64,000 bases of DNA, from NCBI RefSeq assembly GCF_013408295.1, contig NZ_JACBYQ010000001.1, positions 558,001-622,000 of the forward strand, written 5' to 3'. The DNA is from Psychromicrobium silvestre (GTDB lineage Bacteria; Actinomycetota; Actinomycetes; Actinomycetales; Micrococcaceae). Shown here in pieces: positions 10,694-22,076 of the stretch; within the stretch, counting starts at the first letter, position 1, and each line of letters starts with the position of its first letter. A program made the translations under genes and the position numbers. The notes beneath the pieces are model-generated. The model was given only the letters and a program-made list of their open reading frames with translations. It ran no database searches and was not told the origin of the DNA.

Positions 10694-11868
10694 ACCCTAT
10701 TTTTACCGATGAGCCTGCCGAGCAGGCTCCGGAGGGCCCGGCAAACGTCATCGAGCACTTCGAGCAGACTCCCGCGCACTCCCGTAGAGCCGCCCGCACC
10801 TCACGGAAGGTGCGCCGTCGCCGTCGTAGCTTGATTTTCATTCTGATTGTCGCCGCTTTTGTGGTGGCAGGCTACTTCGCCGTGCAGGTAATCAGCCCAA
10901 TGCTGAACTTCAACACCACCAAGGATTTCCCCGGTCCGGGGCAGGGCGAGGTTAATTACACCTTGCCGAATGGCGCCTCTGCCCGCATCGTTGCCGCTGA
11001 CCTGGTGAAGCAGAATGTGGTGGCCAGTGAGGGGGCCTTCGTTGACGCCCTGAATGCCGCGAATGGCGCTAGCCTGCTGCTGCCCGGGGTTTACCCCCTC
11101 AAGCAAGAGATGAAGGCCGCCGATGTGGTGACCGTTTTGCTGGCTGCTAGCAAGCAAAAGGTGCACTATGCGCCGATTCAACAGAACTTGCGACAATCGG
11201 AGGTTTTCGCTGCGCTCGCCACGGCGACTGGCCTACCGCTCAGCGATTTCACCACTCTGGCTAAGACCCCGACTGCCCTGGGTCTACCGGCTAAGGCTCC
11301 TTCTTTGGAAGGCTACCTGTCTCCTGGTCAGTACCAATTCGCGGTTGATATGACGGCAAAACAAGTCCTCACGGAGATGATTCAAAAGACTAAGGATGAG
11401 TTGACCCAGGCCGGGGTGACCGACCCCGAGGAACAATTTCGGGTGCTGACCATCGCCAGTATTGTCGAGGCCGAAGGTAATGAGGCGAATTACGCGAAGA
11501 TCTCGGGAGCCATTGAAAACCGGCTGAAGAACACCACCGCGGTAACCGGTGGGCGTCTCGAATCGGATGCCACCGTGGCCTATGGTCTGGGTGTCAAGAC
11601 CTACAACATCACCAACACTCAAAAACTCGATAAGTCGAATAAGTACAACACCTTCGCCAATCCGGGTCTGCCGATTGGGCCGATTGGATCGCCCACCAAC
11701 GCAGCCATTCAGGCTGCAGCGCATCCGGAAGCGAATGATTATTACTTCTGGGTGACGGTGAATCTGGATAACGGCGAGACCCTCTACGCCACAACCTTGG
11801 CGCAGCACGAGGCGAACGTGAAGAAGTACCAGGCTTGGTGCCAGGCGAACACCGGCAAGTGCCAGTAA
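10690..11868 (+). CDS. mltG: Endolytic peptidoglycan transglycosylase MltG
   Basis: Membrane-anchored lytic transglycosylase (YceG family) that cleaves nascent glycan strands and acts as a glycan chain terminator. 392 aa. A basic, disordered cytoplasmic tail (KVRRRRRS just before the membrane) precedes one transmembrane helix at about residues 47-68. A LysM-like subdomain with the paired loops LPGVYPL and SLEGYLSPGQYQF follows. The catalytic glutamate is E260 in IASIVEAEG, and the typical NTYANPGLP-like motif appears as NTFANPGLPIGPI. The catalytic domain faces the cell wall. It sits between ruvX and aroE as in most actinobacteria. Confidence 0.95.
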   Translation: MNPIFTDEPAEQAPEGPANVIEHFEQTPAHSRRAARTSRKVRRRRRSLIFILIVAAFVVAGYFAVQVISPMLNFNTTKDFPGPGQGEVNYTLPNGASARIVAADLVKQNVVASEGAFVDALNAANGASLLLPGVYPLKQEMKAADVVTVLLAASKQKVHYAPIQQNLRQSEVFAALATATGLPLSDFTTLAKTPTALGLPAKAPSLEGYLSPGQYQFAVDMTAKQVLTEMIQKTKDELTQAGVTDPEEQFRVLTIASIVEAEGNEANYAKISGAIENRLKNTTAVTGGRLESDATVAYGLGVKTYNITNTQKLDKSNKYNTFANPGLPIGPIGSPTNAAIQAAAHPEANDYYFWVTVNLDNGETLYATTLAQHEANVKKYQAWCQANTGKCQ

Positions 11869-11881
11869 GCGAGCGGGTGTT

Positions 11882-12715
11882 ATGAAGGCTGCGGTGATTG
11901 GTCATCCGATCGCGCATTCAAAGTCGCCCGCCCTGCATCGAGCTGCCTATCGGTGGCTTGAGCTTGAGGTGGAGTATTCCGCCATTGACGTGCCACCCGA
12001 GGACTTGGCTCAGTTCATCGCCCGGCTCCGTTCCGAGCCCGTTTGGCTGGGCCTCTCAGTGACCATGCCGCATAAGGCGGCGCTGGTGCCTCTTGTGGAT
12101 GAGCTCGACGTCGGTGCCCGCATCTTGGGCGTGCTAAATACCGTTCAGTTCCGTTCGGATGGCAGCTTGCTGGGCAGCAATACCGATGTACTTGGCATTC
12201 TCGGAGCGCTGCGGCATGCCGGTCTGCGAAGCATCGATCCGGAATCTGCGCCGCCGGCGATCCTGGGCGGCGGCGGGACCACCCTGGCGGCGCTGGCTGC
12301 CTTAGAGCTACTGGGCGCTAGCGCCGTGCAGATCTATTTACGAGACACCACTAAGGTCGGCGCCCTGCACGCAGTGGCGGCAGAACTGGAGCTGGAGTTG
12401 GAGATCCGCTCGCTCGGGGAGCTGCCCGGTCAACGACCTGGACTGTTACTGAGCACCTTGCCGCCCAGGGCGGCCGATTCACTGCTCGGAGCCATTGAGC
12501 CCACCGGAGGATTACTACTCGACGTGGCTTATGATCCTTGGCCCAGTGCCTTGGCAAAGCATTGGCAAGCCGGTGGTGGAACGGTGGTTTCCGGTTTGGA
12601 GATGCTGCTTTATCAGGCAGTGGAGCAGGTCAAGCTCTTCACCGGGATCACTCCAGTGGATCAGTCTGGCTTGCTAAATGTGATGTGTGACTCAATCGGC
12701 TTGGCGAATCGGTAA
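11882..12715 (+). CDS. aroE: Shikimate dehydrogenase
   Basis: NADPH-dependent reduction of 3-dehydroshikimate to shikimate in aromatic amino acid synthesis. 277 aa. The shikimate-binding N-terminus shows HSKSPALHR (residues 13-21) and the catalytic lysine in MPHKAAL (near residue 65); NTV and NTD contact shikimate. The nucleotide-binding loop is ILGGGGTTLAALAA (about 123-136). The family is sometimes annotated by homology as quinate/shikimate dehydrogenase, but its place directly ahead of aroC-aroK-aroB favours the biosynthetic role. ATG at 11882, 13 nt after mltG. Confidence 0.95.
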   Translation: MKAAVIGHPIAHSKSPALHRAAYRWLELEVEYSAIDVPPEDLAQFIARLRSEPVWLGLSVTMPHKAALVPLVDELDVGARILGVLNTVQFRSDGSLLGSNTDVLGILGALRHAGLRSIDPESAPPAILGGGGTTLAALAALELLGASAVQIYLRDTTKVGALHAVAAELELELEIRSLGELPGQRPGLLLSTLPPRAADSLLGAIEPTGGLLLDVAYDPWPSALAKHWQAGGGTVVSGLEMLLYQAVEQVKLFTGITPVDQSGLLNVMCDSIGLANR

Positions 12716-12756
12716 CCGACGCTAAGTCACGGCACGGTTAGTGGCAGGATGTATTT

Positions 12757-13952
12757 ATGTTGCGTTGGCTTACTGCGGGAGAATCCCACGGCCCGGCTCT
12801 GACCGGGATCATTGAAGGATTGCCCGCCGGAATTGAAATCAGCAGTCAGGACGTTCAGGCGGCACTGGCTCGCCGTCGCCTTGGCTACGGCCGGGGTGCC
12901 CGAATGAAGTTCGAAGAGGACCAGGTACGGTTGCTCGGTGGGGTTCGGCACGGTCGCACTCAGGGTGGCCCGGTGGCCATCGAGGTCGGTAATACCGAAT
13001 GGCCCAAGTGGGAACAGATCATGGCGGCCGACGTCGTCGATCAGGCAGAGCTAGAAGGTCAGGCTCGCAATGCCCCGCTGACCCGACCCAGACCAGGACA
13101 TGCCGATTTCACCGGTATGCAGAAGTATGGCTTCGATGAGGCTCGTCCAGTGCTGGAGCGGGCAAGCGCGCGCGAGACCGCGATGCGAGTGGCGCTGGGT
13201 GCTGTTGCCTCACGTTTTCTGGCTCAGCTAGAGATTAGCTTGGTCAGCCATACCGTTGCCGTCGGCGGTGTTTCGGTCCCGGAGGGAACTGCGCTTCCTA
13301 GCGCTGCCGATGTGGCGGCACTCGACACCGATCCGCTGCGCTGCTTTGACCAGCAGACTTCCGCTGCGATGGTGGCAGAGGTAGATGCGGCTCACCGAGA
13401 AGGCGAGACCCTAGGCGGTGTGGTGGAGGTGCTGGCTTACGGCTTACCGCCGGGACTTGGTAGTTATGTGCACTGGGATCGGCGCCTAGATTCTCGGCTT
13501 GCCGCCGCGCTCATGGGCATCCAGGCCATTAAGGGCGTGGAAGTGGGGGATGGTTTCCGCACCGCGGCCCGGCGAGGCTCCGCTGCCCACGATGAAATCG
13601 TTCTGGACGAAGATGGTGCGATCCGTCGATTGAGTAACCGGGCAGGCGGCATCGAAGGTGGCATGAGCATCGGCGATAGCCTGCGGGTGCGCGCCGCGAT
13701 GAAGCCGATTGCCACGGTGCCCCGCGCCTTGCGTACCGTCGATGTTGCCACCGGACAGCCCGCTAAGGCTCATCATCAGCGCTCCGATGTTTGTGCGGTG
13801 CCCGCTGCTGGGGTGGTTGCCGAGGCGATGGTGGCACTGGTACTCGCCGAGGCTGTACTGGAGAAATTTGGTGGTGACTCCCTGGCTGAGACGCAGCGCA
13901 ATCTGCGTCAATACCTGGCAAATATCCCGCAGGAGTTGGAGTCTCAGCCGCT

Positions 13953-13956
<4 letters not shown>
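12757..13956 (+). CDS. aroC: Chorismate synthase
   Basis: Converts 5-enolpyruvylshikimate 3-phosphate to chorismate, with reduced FMN as catalyst. 399 aa. Family signatures: GESHGPAL near the N-terminus, the FMN-binding block [14 protein letters not shown] (residues about 133-146), and the C-terminal [20 protein letters not shown] segment. Bacterial monofunctional type without a flavin reductase domain. ATG at 12757 has AGGA about 8 nt upstream. The stop overlaps the aroK start (GTGA), so the downstream genes are translationally coupled. Confidence 0.97.
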
Positions 13957-16125
<2,169 letters not shown>

Positions 16126-16144
16126 ACCCGGCTTTGAACGGGGT

Positions 16145-16187
16145 TTTGATCCGGTTTGATCCGGGCAAGGGAAAAACACGATAGAAT
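16145..16187 (+). promoter_or_regulatory. Probable efp promoter with a duplicated -35-like box
   Basis: TTGATCCGG occurs twice in tandem (16146-16154 and 16156-16164) and TAGAAT, a near-consensus -10, lies at 16182-16187. The downstream TTGATC is 20 nt from the -10, slightly long. The transcript would start about 75 nt before efp. Confidence 0.45.
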
Positions 16188-16232
16188 GGGTGCTGGTTTT
16201 TTGACAAGCTGAACATCCGCCGAATATCTCGG

Positions 16233-16247
16233 CCTGAGTATCTCAGG
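16233..16247 (+). promoter_or_regulatory. Small hairpin in the efp 5' leader
   Basis: CCTGAG-TAT-CTCAGG is a perfect 6-bp stem with a 3-nt loop that ends 10 nt before the AGGAAGAG ribosome-binding site of efp. It may affect mRNA stability or initiation; no known riboswitch is recognised. Confidence 0.35.
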
Positions 16248-16270
16248 CTGAACCTCCAGGAAGAGACACA

Positions 16271-16831
16271 GTGGCAACTACTAACGACATCAAAAACGGA
16301 ACGGTGCTTAACCTCGACGGGCAGCTCTGGAATATCATCGAATTCCAGCACGTCAAGCCTGGCAAGGGCGGCGCCTTCGTGCGTACCAAGATGCGCAATG
16401 TGCTCTCCGGCAAGGTTGTGGATAAGACCTTCAACGCTGGCCTCAAGATTGAGACCGCTACCGTTGACCGTCGCGATTACCAGTACCTCTACCAGGATGG
16501 CGAAGATTTCGTCTTCATGGACACCCAGGATTACGACCAGATCACCGTCCCCGGCTCGGTTGTTGGCGATGCAGTGAACTTTATGCTGGAGAATCTGAAC
16601 GTCAATATCGCCCTGCACGAGGGAACCCCGCTATACATTGAGCTTCCGGCCTCGGTGATCCTGGAGATCACCTACACCGAGCCTGGTTTGCAGGGCGACC
16701 GTTCCTCCGCTGGAACCAAGGGTGCCACCCTGGAAACCGGTTACGAAATCCAGGTTCCGCTGTTTGTTGAGCAGGGCACCAAGGTCAAGGTCGATACCCG
16801 CGACGGCAGCTATTTGGGTCGAGTTAGCTAG
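16271..16831 (+). CDS. efp: Translation elongation factor P
   Basis: Binds between ribosomal P and E sites and rescues ribosomes stalled at polyproline stretches. 186 aa in three domains: KOW-like N-domain, central OB and C-terminal OB ending in [11 protein letters not shown]. The domain I tip carries lysine 32 in KPGKGGAF. No EpmA/EpmB, EarP or YmfI partner is visible in the window; actinobacterial EF-P of this class is described as working with an unmodified lysine. GTG start with AGGAAGAG upstream. nusB starts on the last base of its stop codon. Confidence 0.97.
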   Translation: MATTNDIKNGTVLNLDGQLWNIIEFQHVKPGKGGAFVRTKMRNVLSGKVVDKTFNAGLKIETATVDRRDYQYLYQDGEDFVFMDTQDYDQITVPGSVVGDAVNFMLENLNVNIALHEGTPLYIELPASVILEITYTEPGLQGDRSSAGTKGATLETGYEIQVPLFVEQGTKVKVDTRDGSYLGRVS

Positions 16832-17262
16832 TGGAGTCTGGAACTAGCAGCACTAGATCGCGTAGTAAGGCCCGGCGTCGGGCTCTGGACATTTTGTTCG
16901 AAGCCGAGCAGCGGGAGAAGACCGCAGCGGAAGTTTTGCAGGTCCGGCGTGATAGCACCGATCAGATCATTGGTGAGTACACGGTGCAACTGGTGGACGG
17001 CGTAGCCGCCCGGCAGGAAACGATCGACGAGTTTTTGCAGACCTATGCCAAGGGCTGGACCCTCGAGCGGATGCCCTCGGTGGACCGAATCATCTTGCGG
17101 GTAGGCGCTTGGGAACTGTTGTACAACGATGAGGTCCCCGACGCTGTTGCGGTGAGCGAAGCCGTTGAGCTGGCCAAGACCCTCTCCACCGATGATTCGC
17201 CACAGTTCGTGAACGGTCTATTGGGCCGCTTGCAGCAGTTGAAGCCAACGCTGCTCGCCTAA
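16831..17262 (+). CDS. nusB: Transcription antitermination factor NusB
   Basis: RNA-binding all-helical protein which, with NusE (S10), loads the antitermination complex on boxA of rRNA transcripts. 143 aa, with the family start RSKARRRALDILFEAEQR and the C-terminal block VPDAVAVSEAVELAKTLSTD, then the typical FVNGLLGRL. Overlaps efp by one base (TAGTG). It is the last gene of the aro-efp-nusB run and is followed by a long palindrome that separates it from the convergent PrsW gene. Confidence 0.96.
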   Translation: MESGTSSTRSRSKARRRALDILFEAEQREKTAAEVLQVRRDSTDQIIGEYTVQLVDGVAARQETIDEFLQTYAKGWTLERMPSVDRIILRVGAWELLYNDEVPDAVAVSEAVELAKTLSTDDSPQFVNGLLGRLQQLKPTLLA

Positions 17263-17281
17263 TCCTTCCGCTTAGCACCTC

Positions 17282-17353
17282 CGAGTGTGGAGATCTGCAT
17301 CTTTTGAGCGCTGTTTAGCGTGCAGATCTCCACACTCGACTCTCCACACTCGA
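17282..17353. repeat. Long extragenic palindrome with tandem half-copy (element C)
   Basis: CGAGTGTGGAGATCTGCA (17282-17299) pairs perfectly with 17321-17338 (18 bp). Inside the loop CGCT-GTTT-AGCG gives a second hairpin. Immediately after, CTCCACACTCGAC is repeated once more (copies at 17328-17340 and 17342-17353, the latter lacking one base of context), leaving an extra half-arm. It lies between the convergent genes nusB and PrsW and may be a bidirectional terminator built from a repeat-family sequence. Confidence 0.65.
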
Positions 17354-17368
17354 CGGAGCCGGAGCGGC

Positions 17369-18988
17369 TCAGTTCAAAACCATCGGGCGTAGCGCGGTAA
17401 TCTCATTCAGCAGATCCTGCTCATCGGACTGATTCTGCTTTTGGCTCGCACCCACCAGGATGCGCTGGCGAGTATAGGCCAGCGAGGTGGATTTACGAAT
17501 GAACTCCTTCATCGGCTGCGTCCGACGGAAGGTTTTAGCCCAATTCATCGCGTTCCGGCGACCGGCCGGGGTAGCGATCATAATGACTTCCTCCGGAGTG
17601 AACCAACCGCTCTGCGCATATTCGGCCAACCGCCGCTGGGTGAGCTTCGCCTCCGATTTGCGTAAGAAGTAAATCCCCACGCCCCAGAGCACCAGCAATG
17701 GACCCTCATAGACCACCGATTGCAGGAACACCGAGGCCAGGAAACTGGGCAGATCGGTGGGTTCGAAAAGCGTGGGCGCGCTGTTCCAGATGTAATGGAA
17801 GATCATCGCAGGCACCAAGCCAATGAAGAAGAAGCCAATGATCATTCCGGTGTTCCCCTTGCGAGCCGCATAACCGACCGCAACACCCGTGCAAGCTGTA
17901 TAAAGTGCGTGGCCGAAGGGACTGAAGATGCCACGGATGATAAAGATAATGCTCAGGCCCAGAGCACCGCTGTCCGGATCCACGAAGGTACGCCCGAAGT
18001 ACTGAATATTCTCCGTGAAGGCAAAGCCCGCGGCAATCGTGGCTGCATACACCACACCATCAACCGGGCCATCGAAATACTTCCGTGCGAAGAGGGCTAT
18101 CAGCAAAATGCCCAGCCCCTTCGAGAATTCCTCCACCGGGGGTGCTTCAAAGCTCGCCAGCCATTGAGAGGCCTCTAGCTTAGAAAGGTCCTGCGGCATG
18201 AAGAGCCTGACCCAGGCGGGTTGAATCAAAAGGGTGGTGCCGATCGATCCGGCGGCACCCCAGAGCAGAGCAAATCCCAGCATCCAACGGGGTTCCGGTT
18301 CCCAGCGATCAATGAAGTACACCGTGAGCAGCACGGCCGCCAAGGGGAAGAGGGAGAGCAGGAAGCCCACCATAATTCCCGCCGGTCCGGCAGCTCGATA
18401 GAGATTGGGTAGCACCAGGAAGATCGCCAGCAAGGCAACCACCAGGCAGGTGATGCTCACCAGCAGCACAATGTTCAGTGTTCTGCCGGTGCGCTTTGCC
18501 TGCTGATGGGTCCACACCGGCTGAATTGGCTGAGTCGGAGCGTAGTTAGGAGCCGGGGTGTAGTTCTCCGGCTCTACTTGTCCCATCCAAGTGGGATTGA
18601 TCGGGGTCACATAAGGCTGCTGATTCTGAAATGGCTGATTCTGCCCCGGCTGGTAGGGTCCACCATAGCCTGCGTTCTGGTCGTAGAACGGCTGCTGCTG
18701 ACCGTAGCCGCCTTGATGAGGCTGAGTTTGAGCCGGCTGGCCTTGGTAGTAGTTTTGCGTGGCCGGATCAGTGGGATTCTGTCCGTAGAGATTCTGTGGG
18801 GCAGGCTGCTGAACGTGCTGACCGTGACCGTACTGTTGTTGGTCGTACTGATCTTGGCTGTAGGGCTGTTGCCCATATTGATTCTGTTGCTGCGGATAGA
18901 TCGGCTGGCCATACTGATCGTATTGCTGCACCTCTGGCTGTGGCTGCCAGTTCTGTGGATTGTTCGGATCCTGCCAAGGGGTGGTCAT
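17369..18988 (-). CDS. PrsW-family intramembrane metalloprotease with Q/Y-rich N-terminal tail
   Basis: 539-aa polytopic membrane protein of the PrsW/CPBP-related glutamic-type protease family; in Bacillus PrsW cleaves an anti-sigma factor, but the substrate here is unknown. Residues 1 to about 165 are low-complexity, dominated by Gln, Tyr, Asn, Gly and Pro. Eight or more membrane helices follow. Family motifs are present: the EE pair in PPVEEFSKG, HALYTACTGVAVGYA after FSPFG, and FHYIWNS. The start is ATG 18988, since TAAAGT stands exactly 7 nt upstream; the frame stays open another 102 codons but would run into the pyrR leader. The final tail is cytoplasmic and basic. Convergent to nusB, divergent from pyrR. 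Confidence 0.85.
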   Translation of the reverse strand: MTTPWQDPNNPQNWQPQPEVQQYDQYGQPIYPQQQNQYGQQPYSQDQYDQQQYGHGQHVQQPAPQNLYGQNPTDPATQNYYQGQPAQTQPHQGGYGQQQPFYDQNAGYGGPYQPGQNQPFQNQQPYVTPINPTWMGQVEPENYTPAPNYAPTQPIQPVWTHQQAKRTGRTLNIVLLVSITCLVVALLAIFLVLPNLYRAAGPAGIMVGFLLSLFPLAAVLLTVYFIDRWEPEPRWMLGFALLWGAAGSIGTTLLIQPAWVRLFMPQDLSKLEASQWLASFEAPPVEEFSKGLGILLIALFARKYFDGPVDGVVYAATIAAGFAFTENIQYFGRTFVDPDSGALGLSIIFIIRGIFSPFGHALYTACTGVAVGYAARKGNTGMIIGFFFIGLVPAMIFHYIWNSAPTLFEPTDLPSFLASVFLQSVVYEGPLLVLWGVGIYFLRKSEAKLTQRRLAEYAQSGWFTPEEVIMIATPAGRRNAMNWAKTFRRTQPMKEFIRKSTSLAYTRQRILVGASQKQNQSDEQDLLNEITALRPMVLN

Positions 18989-18995
18989 AGCCCAT

Positions 18996-19001
18996 ACTTT
19001 A
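18996..19001 (-). promoter_or_regulatory. -10 element of a leaderless promoter for the PrsW gene
   Basis: TAAAGT on the minus strand ends 7 nt before the ATG at 18988, and no Shine-Dalgarno sequence is present. Both facts favour a leaderless transcript and support the chosen start. Confidence 0.45.
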
Positions 19002-19090
19002 CGGCGTATCGGGTGACTAAACCAAGCAGTTGGGCTAATCGGCGGGGATACTGCTGTGATAGCTTTGAACTGCAACGATCCACTTTTAAT

Positions 19091-19114
19091 TCCGTCCTGT
19101 GAGGCGGGGAAGGG
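19091..19114 (+). promoter_or_regulatory. PyrR-binding RNA hairpin at the pyrR ribosome-binding site
   Basis: GTCCTGTGAGGCG at 19094-19106 matches the PyrR anti-antiterminator loop consensus (RUCCNGNGAGGYU) at all but the last position, and is flanked by CCG/CGG that can close the stem. The ribosome-binding site GGGGAAGGGGG lies directly downstream, 10-20 nt before the pyrR ATG. No terminator follows. This fits PyrR-mediated translational repression as described for Mycobacterium smegmatis. Confidence 0.75.
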
Positions 19115-19123
19115 GGCATCGGC

Positions 19124-19720
19124 ATGAACAACTCTCTTCAGGCTACGGGAACCGGCAACGGGCGCGTGGTTCTGGGTAGTGCGGACATTGACCGTGCACT
19201 GACGCGCATTGCGCATGAAATCCTCGAATCGAATCGAGGTCCCGAGCAACTCGTGCTCCTGGGCATTCCACGTCGAGGCTTTCCCTTGGCGCAACGGTTG
19301 GCAGCGAAGATCGCCGCCGCAGAACCCCGGGTTACGGCCGCGGATATTGTTGGTCAGCTCGATGTCACCATGTTTCGTGACGACCTGTCCCGGCAGCCCA
19401 CCCGCGCTCCACAGCGAACCGAGCTGCCGCCGTCGGGCATTGACGACAAAGTCGTGGTGCTAGTTGATGACGTGCTCTATTCCGGACGGACCATCCGAGC
19501 CGCACTGGACGCTCTGGTCGATTTGGGCAGGCCAAAGGTCGTTCGGCTCGCCGTATTGGTCGATCGCGGGCACCGGGAATTGCCGATTCGAGCGGACTAC
19601 GTGGGCAAGAACCTGCCAACCTCCTCCAGCGAGCGGGTTTGGGTGCAGCTAGCGGAGACCGACGACGGCGCAGAGCAAGTTTTGATCGAAGGCCCGGCCC
19701 AGGAGGGGGTGCAGGCATGA
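19124..19720 (+). CDS. pyrR: Pyrimidine operon regulator / uracil phosphoribosyltransferase PyrR
   Basis: UMP-sensing RNA-binding attenuation protein with a type I phosphoribosyltransferase fold; many members also make UMP from uracil. 198 aa. The PRPP loop is [18 protein letters not shown] (about residues 110-127), and [14 protein letters not shown] and [18 protein letters not shown] are further PyrR signatures; basic RNA-binding surface residues fall in [11 protein letters not shown]. First gene of the pyr operon, with its predicted RNA target overlapping its own translation start. Its stop overlaps the pyrB start (ATGA). Confidence 0.95.
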   Translation: MNNSLQATGTGNGRVVLGSADIDRALTRIAHEILESNRGPEQLVLLGIPRRGFPLAQRLAAKIAAAEPRVTAADIVGQLDVTMFRDDLSRQPTRAPQRTELPPSGIDDKVVVLVDDVLYSGRTIRAALDALVDLGRPKVVRLAVLVDRGHRELPIRADYVGKNLPTSSSERVWVQLAETDDGAEQVLIEGPAQEGVQA

Positions 19721-20739
19721 GACATCTTCTATCAACACACGATCTTGCGCTCAGCGATGCCCTGGCCATTCTGGACACCGCCGAGGAAATGGCGGCGGTG
19801 ACCGACCGTGAGGTGAAGAAGTTACCCGCGCTGCGCGGTCGCACCGTAGTGAACCTTTTCTTCGAAGACTCCACCCGAACCAGGATCTCTTTTGAGGCCG
19901 CAGCTAAACGGTTGAGCGCCGATGTGATCAACTTTGCGGCCAAAGGCTCCTCGGTTTCCAAGGGCGAATCCCTTAAGGACACCGCTCAGACCTTAGAAGC
20001 GATGAGCGCCGATGCCGTGGTGGTGCGGCATGGAGCCTCCGGCGCACCGCAACAGTTGGCGAACTCCGGCTGGATCGACGCGGTGGTCATCAATGCGGGC
20101 GATGGCACCCACGAACACCCCACTCAGGCTCTGCTGGATGCCTTCACGATGCGACGGCATTGGGCGAAGCTACACGGGGTGCCCTCAACAGGTTCAGACC
20201 TTAGAGGCATGCGGGTGGCCATTGTCGGCGATGTACTGCATTCCCGAGTGGCCCGCTCTAACGTTTGGCTGTTGAAGACGCTGGGTGCTTCGGTGACCTT
20301 GGTGGCGCCGCCCACCCTGCTGCCGCTGGGAGTGCGTTCCTGGCCGGTGGAAGTTAGCTACGATCTGGACCGCACCCTCGCCGCGGGAGTTGACGCCGTG
20401 ATGATGTTGCGGGTGCAGGGGGAGCGGATGAATGCCGCCTTTTTCCCTTCCGAACGCGAATACTCTCGGCGGTGGGGTTTTGATGATGGCCGCCTAGCCA
20501 GCCTGGACACCTTGGGACTCAAGGACACCATCGTGATGCATCCCGGACCGATGAACCGGGGCCTGGAGATTTCCTCCGCGGCGGCAGACTCCCCTCGTTC
20601 CACCGTGCTGGAGCAGGTTCGCAATGGAGTCGCGGTAAGAATGGCGGCTCTCTATTTGCTGCTCAGCGGTGGTTCCAGGCACAGCTCCGAAAACCACCCG
20701 GCAGCAAGCACCGAACAGAGTAAAGGAAGCACAGCATGA
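19717..20739 (+). CDS. pyrB: Aspartate carbamoyltransferase catalytic subunit
   Basis: Forms N-carbamoyl-aspartate from aspartate and carbamoyl phosphate. 340 aa. Carbamoyl-phosphate loop [13 protein letters not shown] (about residues 45-57), and the HPTQALLD and MHPGPMNRG motifs. Start placed at ATG 19717 (RHLLSTHDL) overlapping the pyrR stop; a longer frame starting at 19639 lies inside pyrR and is not credible. No pyrI regulatory subunit is present, as usual in actinobacteria. The last 25 residues are polar and non-conserved. Confidence 0.96.
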   Translation: MRHLLSTHDLALSDALAILDTAEEMAAVTDREVKKLPALRGRTVVNLFFEDSTRTRISFEAAAKRLSADVINFAAKGSSVSKGESLKDTAQTLEAMSADAVVVRHGASGAPQQLANSGWIDAVVINAGDGTHEHPTQALLDAFTMRRHWAKLHGVPSTGSDLRGMRVAIVGDVLHSRVARSNVWLLKTLGASVTLVAPPTLLPLGVRSWPVEVSYDLDRTLAAGVDAVMMLRVQGERMNAAFFPSEREYSRRWGFDDGRLASLDTLGLKDTIVMHPGPMNRGLEISSAAADSPRSTVLEQVRNGVAVRMAALYLLLSGGSRHSSENHPAASTEQSKGSTA

Positions 20740-22076
20740 GCAACTACTTGATTAAAGGCGCATCGGTGCTCGGCGGCGTGCGGGCTGATTTGCTGATCAC
20801 CGATGGCGTGCTCAGCGAAGTGAGCGAGACCCCGATTAGCTCTTCGGGCGCACAAGTTATCGATGCCGAAGGCCTGGTGGCGCTGCCCGGACTGGTCGAT
20901 CTGCACACCCACCTGCGCGAGCCCGGCCGGGAGGACGCCGAAACCGTACTGACCGGCTCCCAGGCGGCGGCCAAGGGTGGCTTCACCGCAGTTCATGCGA
21001 TGGCAAACAGCACCCCGGTAGCGGATACCGCCGGAGTGGTGGAGCAGGTCTATAGCCTTGGCCTGGAGGCTGGCTGGACCGAGGTCCGCCCGGTGGGCGC
21101 GGTGACCGTGGGACTAGCCGGGCAGCGCCTGGCAGAGCTTGGCGCAATGGCCGATTCCCGGGCCCGAGTGCGCGTCTTCTCCGATGATGGAATGTGCGTC
21201 TGGGACCCGTCACTGATGCGTCGAGCGCTGGAATACGTCAAGGCGTTCGACGGCGTGGTGGCCCAGCACGCGCAGGAACCTCGCCTCACCGAGGGCGCCC
21301 AGATGAACGAGGGGGAGGTCTCAGCGGTCCTTGGTCTGCAGGGTTGGCCCGCGGTCGCCGAGGAGAGCATCATCGCCCGCGATGTGCTGCTGGCCCAGCA
21401 TGTCGATTCCCGGCTGCATGTCTGTCACGTTTCCACTGCTGGCAGCGTGGAGATCATCCGTTGGGCCAAGGCCCGGGGGATTAAGGTCACCGCCGAAGTC
21501 ACCCCACATCATCTGCTACTCACCGATGAGCTGGTGCGCAGCTATGATCCGGTGTTCAAGGTCAACCCGCCGCTGCGTACCTCCGAGGATGTCCAGGCGC
21601 TGCGGGCCGGGCTGGCGGACGGCACCATCGATGTGGTGGGCACCGATCACGCACCACACCCCAGCGAAGCCAAGGAATGCGAATGGGCGCAGGCCGCGAT
21701 GGGGATGACGGGTCTGGAGACCGCGCTTTCCGTGGTGCAGCACACGATGGTAGAGACCGGGCTAATCGGCTGGGAGCAGGTTGCCCGAATCACTTCGCAA
21801 ACCCCAGCCAAAATCGGTCAGCTGCCCTGGCAGGGCGGATCACTGCGAACCGGGGAAGCAGCCAATCTGGTGTTGGTCGATCCCGCCGCGCGTTGGACCG
21901 TTGACCCGAAGCTGATGGCCACCAAGGGCCGCAACTCGCCCTTCGCCGGTCTTGAACTGCCCGGTGCCGTGCAGGCTACTTTCTTCCGAGGGCATCCCAC
22001 GGTTCTGGACGCCGCTTTGAATGCCTCGCTGCCGCAGCAGAACTCCTTGCCGCAGAATCCAGGGGTGCGCAGCTGA
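20736..22076 (+). CDS. pyrC: Dihydroorotase
   Basis: Zn-dependent cyclic amidohydrolase that closes carbamoyl-aspartate to dihydroorotate. 446 aa, type I long form. Metal ligands in [12 protein letters not shown] (residues about 56-67), the central HAQEPRLTE and [10 protein letters not shown] histidines, and the catalytic aspartate in VVGTDHAPH. An EnoC-like pair of terminal beta strands flanks the barrel ([14 protein letters not shown]). Overlaps pyrB by 4 nt (ATGA) and the following membrane-protein gene by 1 nt. Confidence 0.96.
   Translation: MSNYLIKGASVLGGVRADLLITDGVLSEVSETPISSSGAQVIDAEGLVALPGLVDLHTHLREPGREDAETVLTGSQAAAKGGFTAVHAMANSTPVADTAGVVEQVYSLGLEAGWTEVRPVGAVTVGLAGQRLAELGAMADSRARVRVFSDDGMCVWDPSLMRRALEYVKAFDGVVAQHAQEPRLTEGAQMNEGEVSAVLGLQGWPAVAEESIIARDVLLAQHVDSRLHVCHVSTAGSVEIIRWAKARGIKVTAEVTPHHLLLTDELVRSYDPVFKVNPPLRTSEDVQALRAGLADGTIDVVGTDHAPHPSEAKECEWAQAAMGMTGLETALSVVQHTMVETGLIGWEQVARITSQTPAKIGQLPWQGGSLRTGEAANLVLVDPAARWTVDPKLMATKGRNSPFAGLELPGAVQATFFRGHPTVLDAALNASLPQQNSLPQNPGVRS

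Noticed and set aside
18506-19102. 198-codon plus-strand frame rich in Leu/Val opposite the PrsW tail
   Set aside because: Arises as the complement of the Gln/Tyr-rich codons of the PrsW N-terminus; hydrophobicity is an artefact of that composition.
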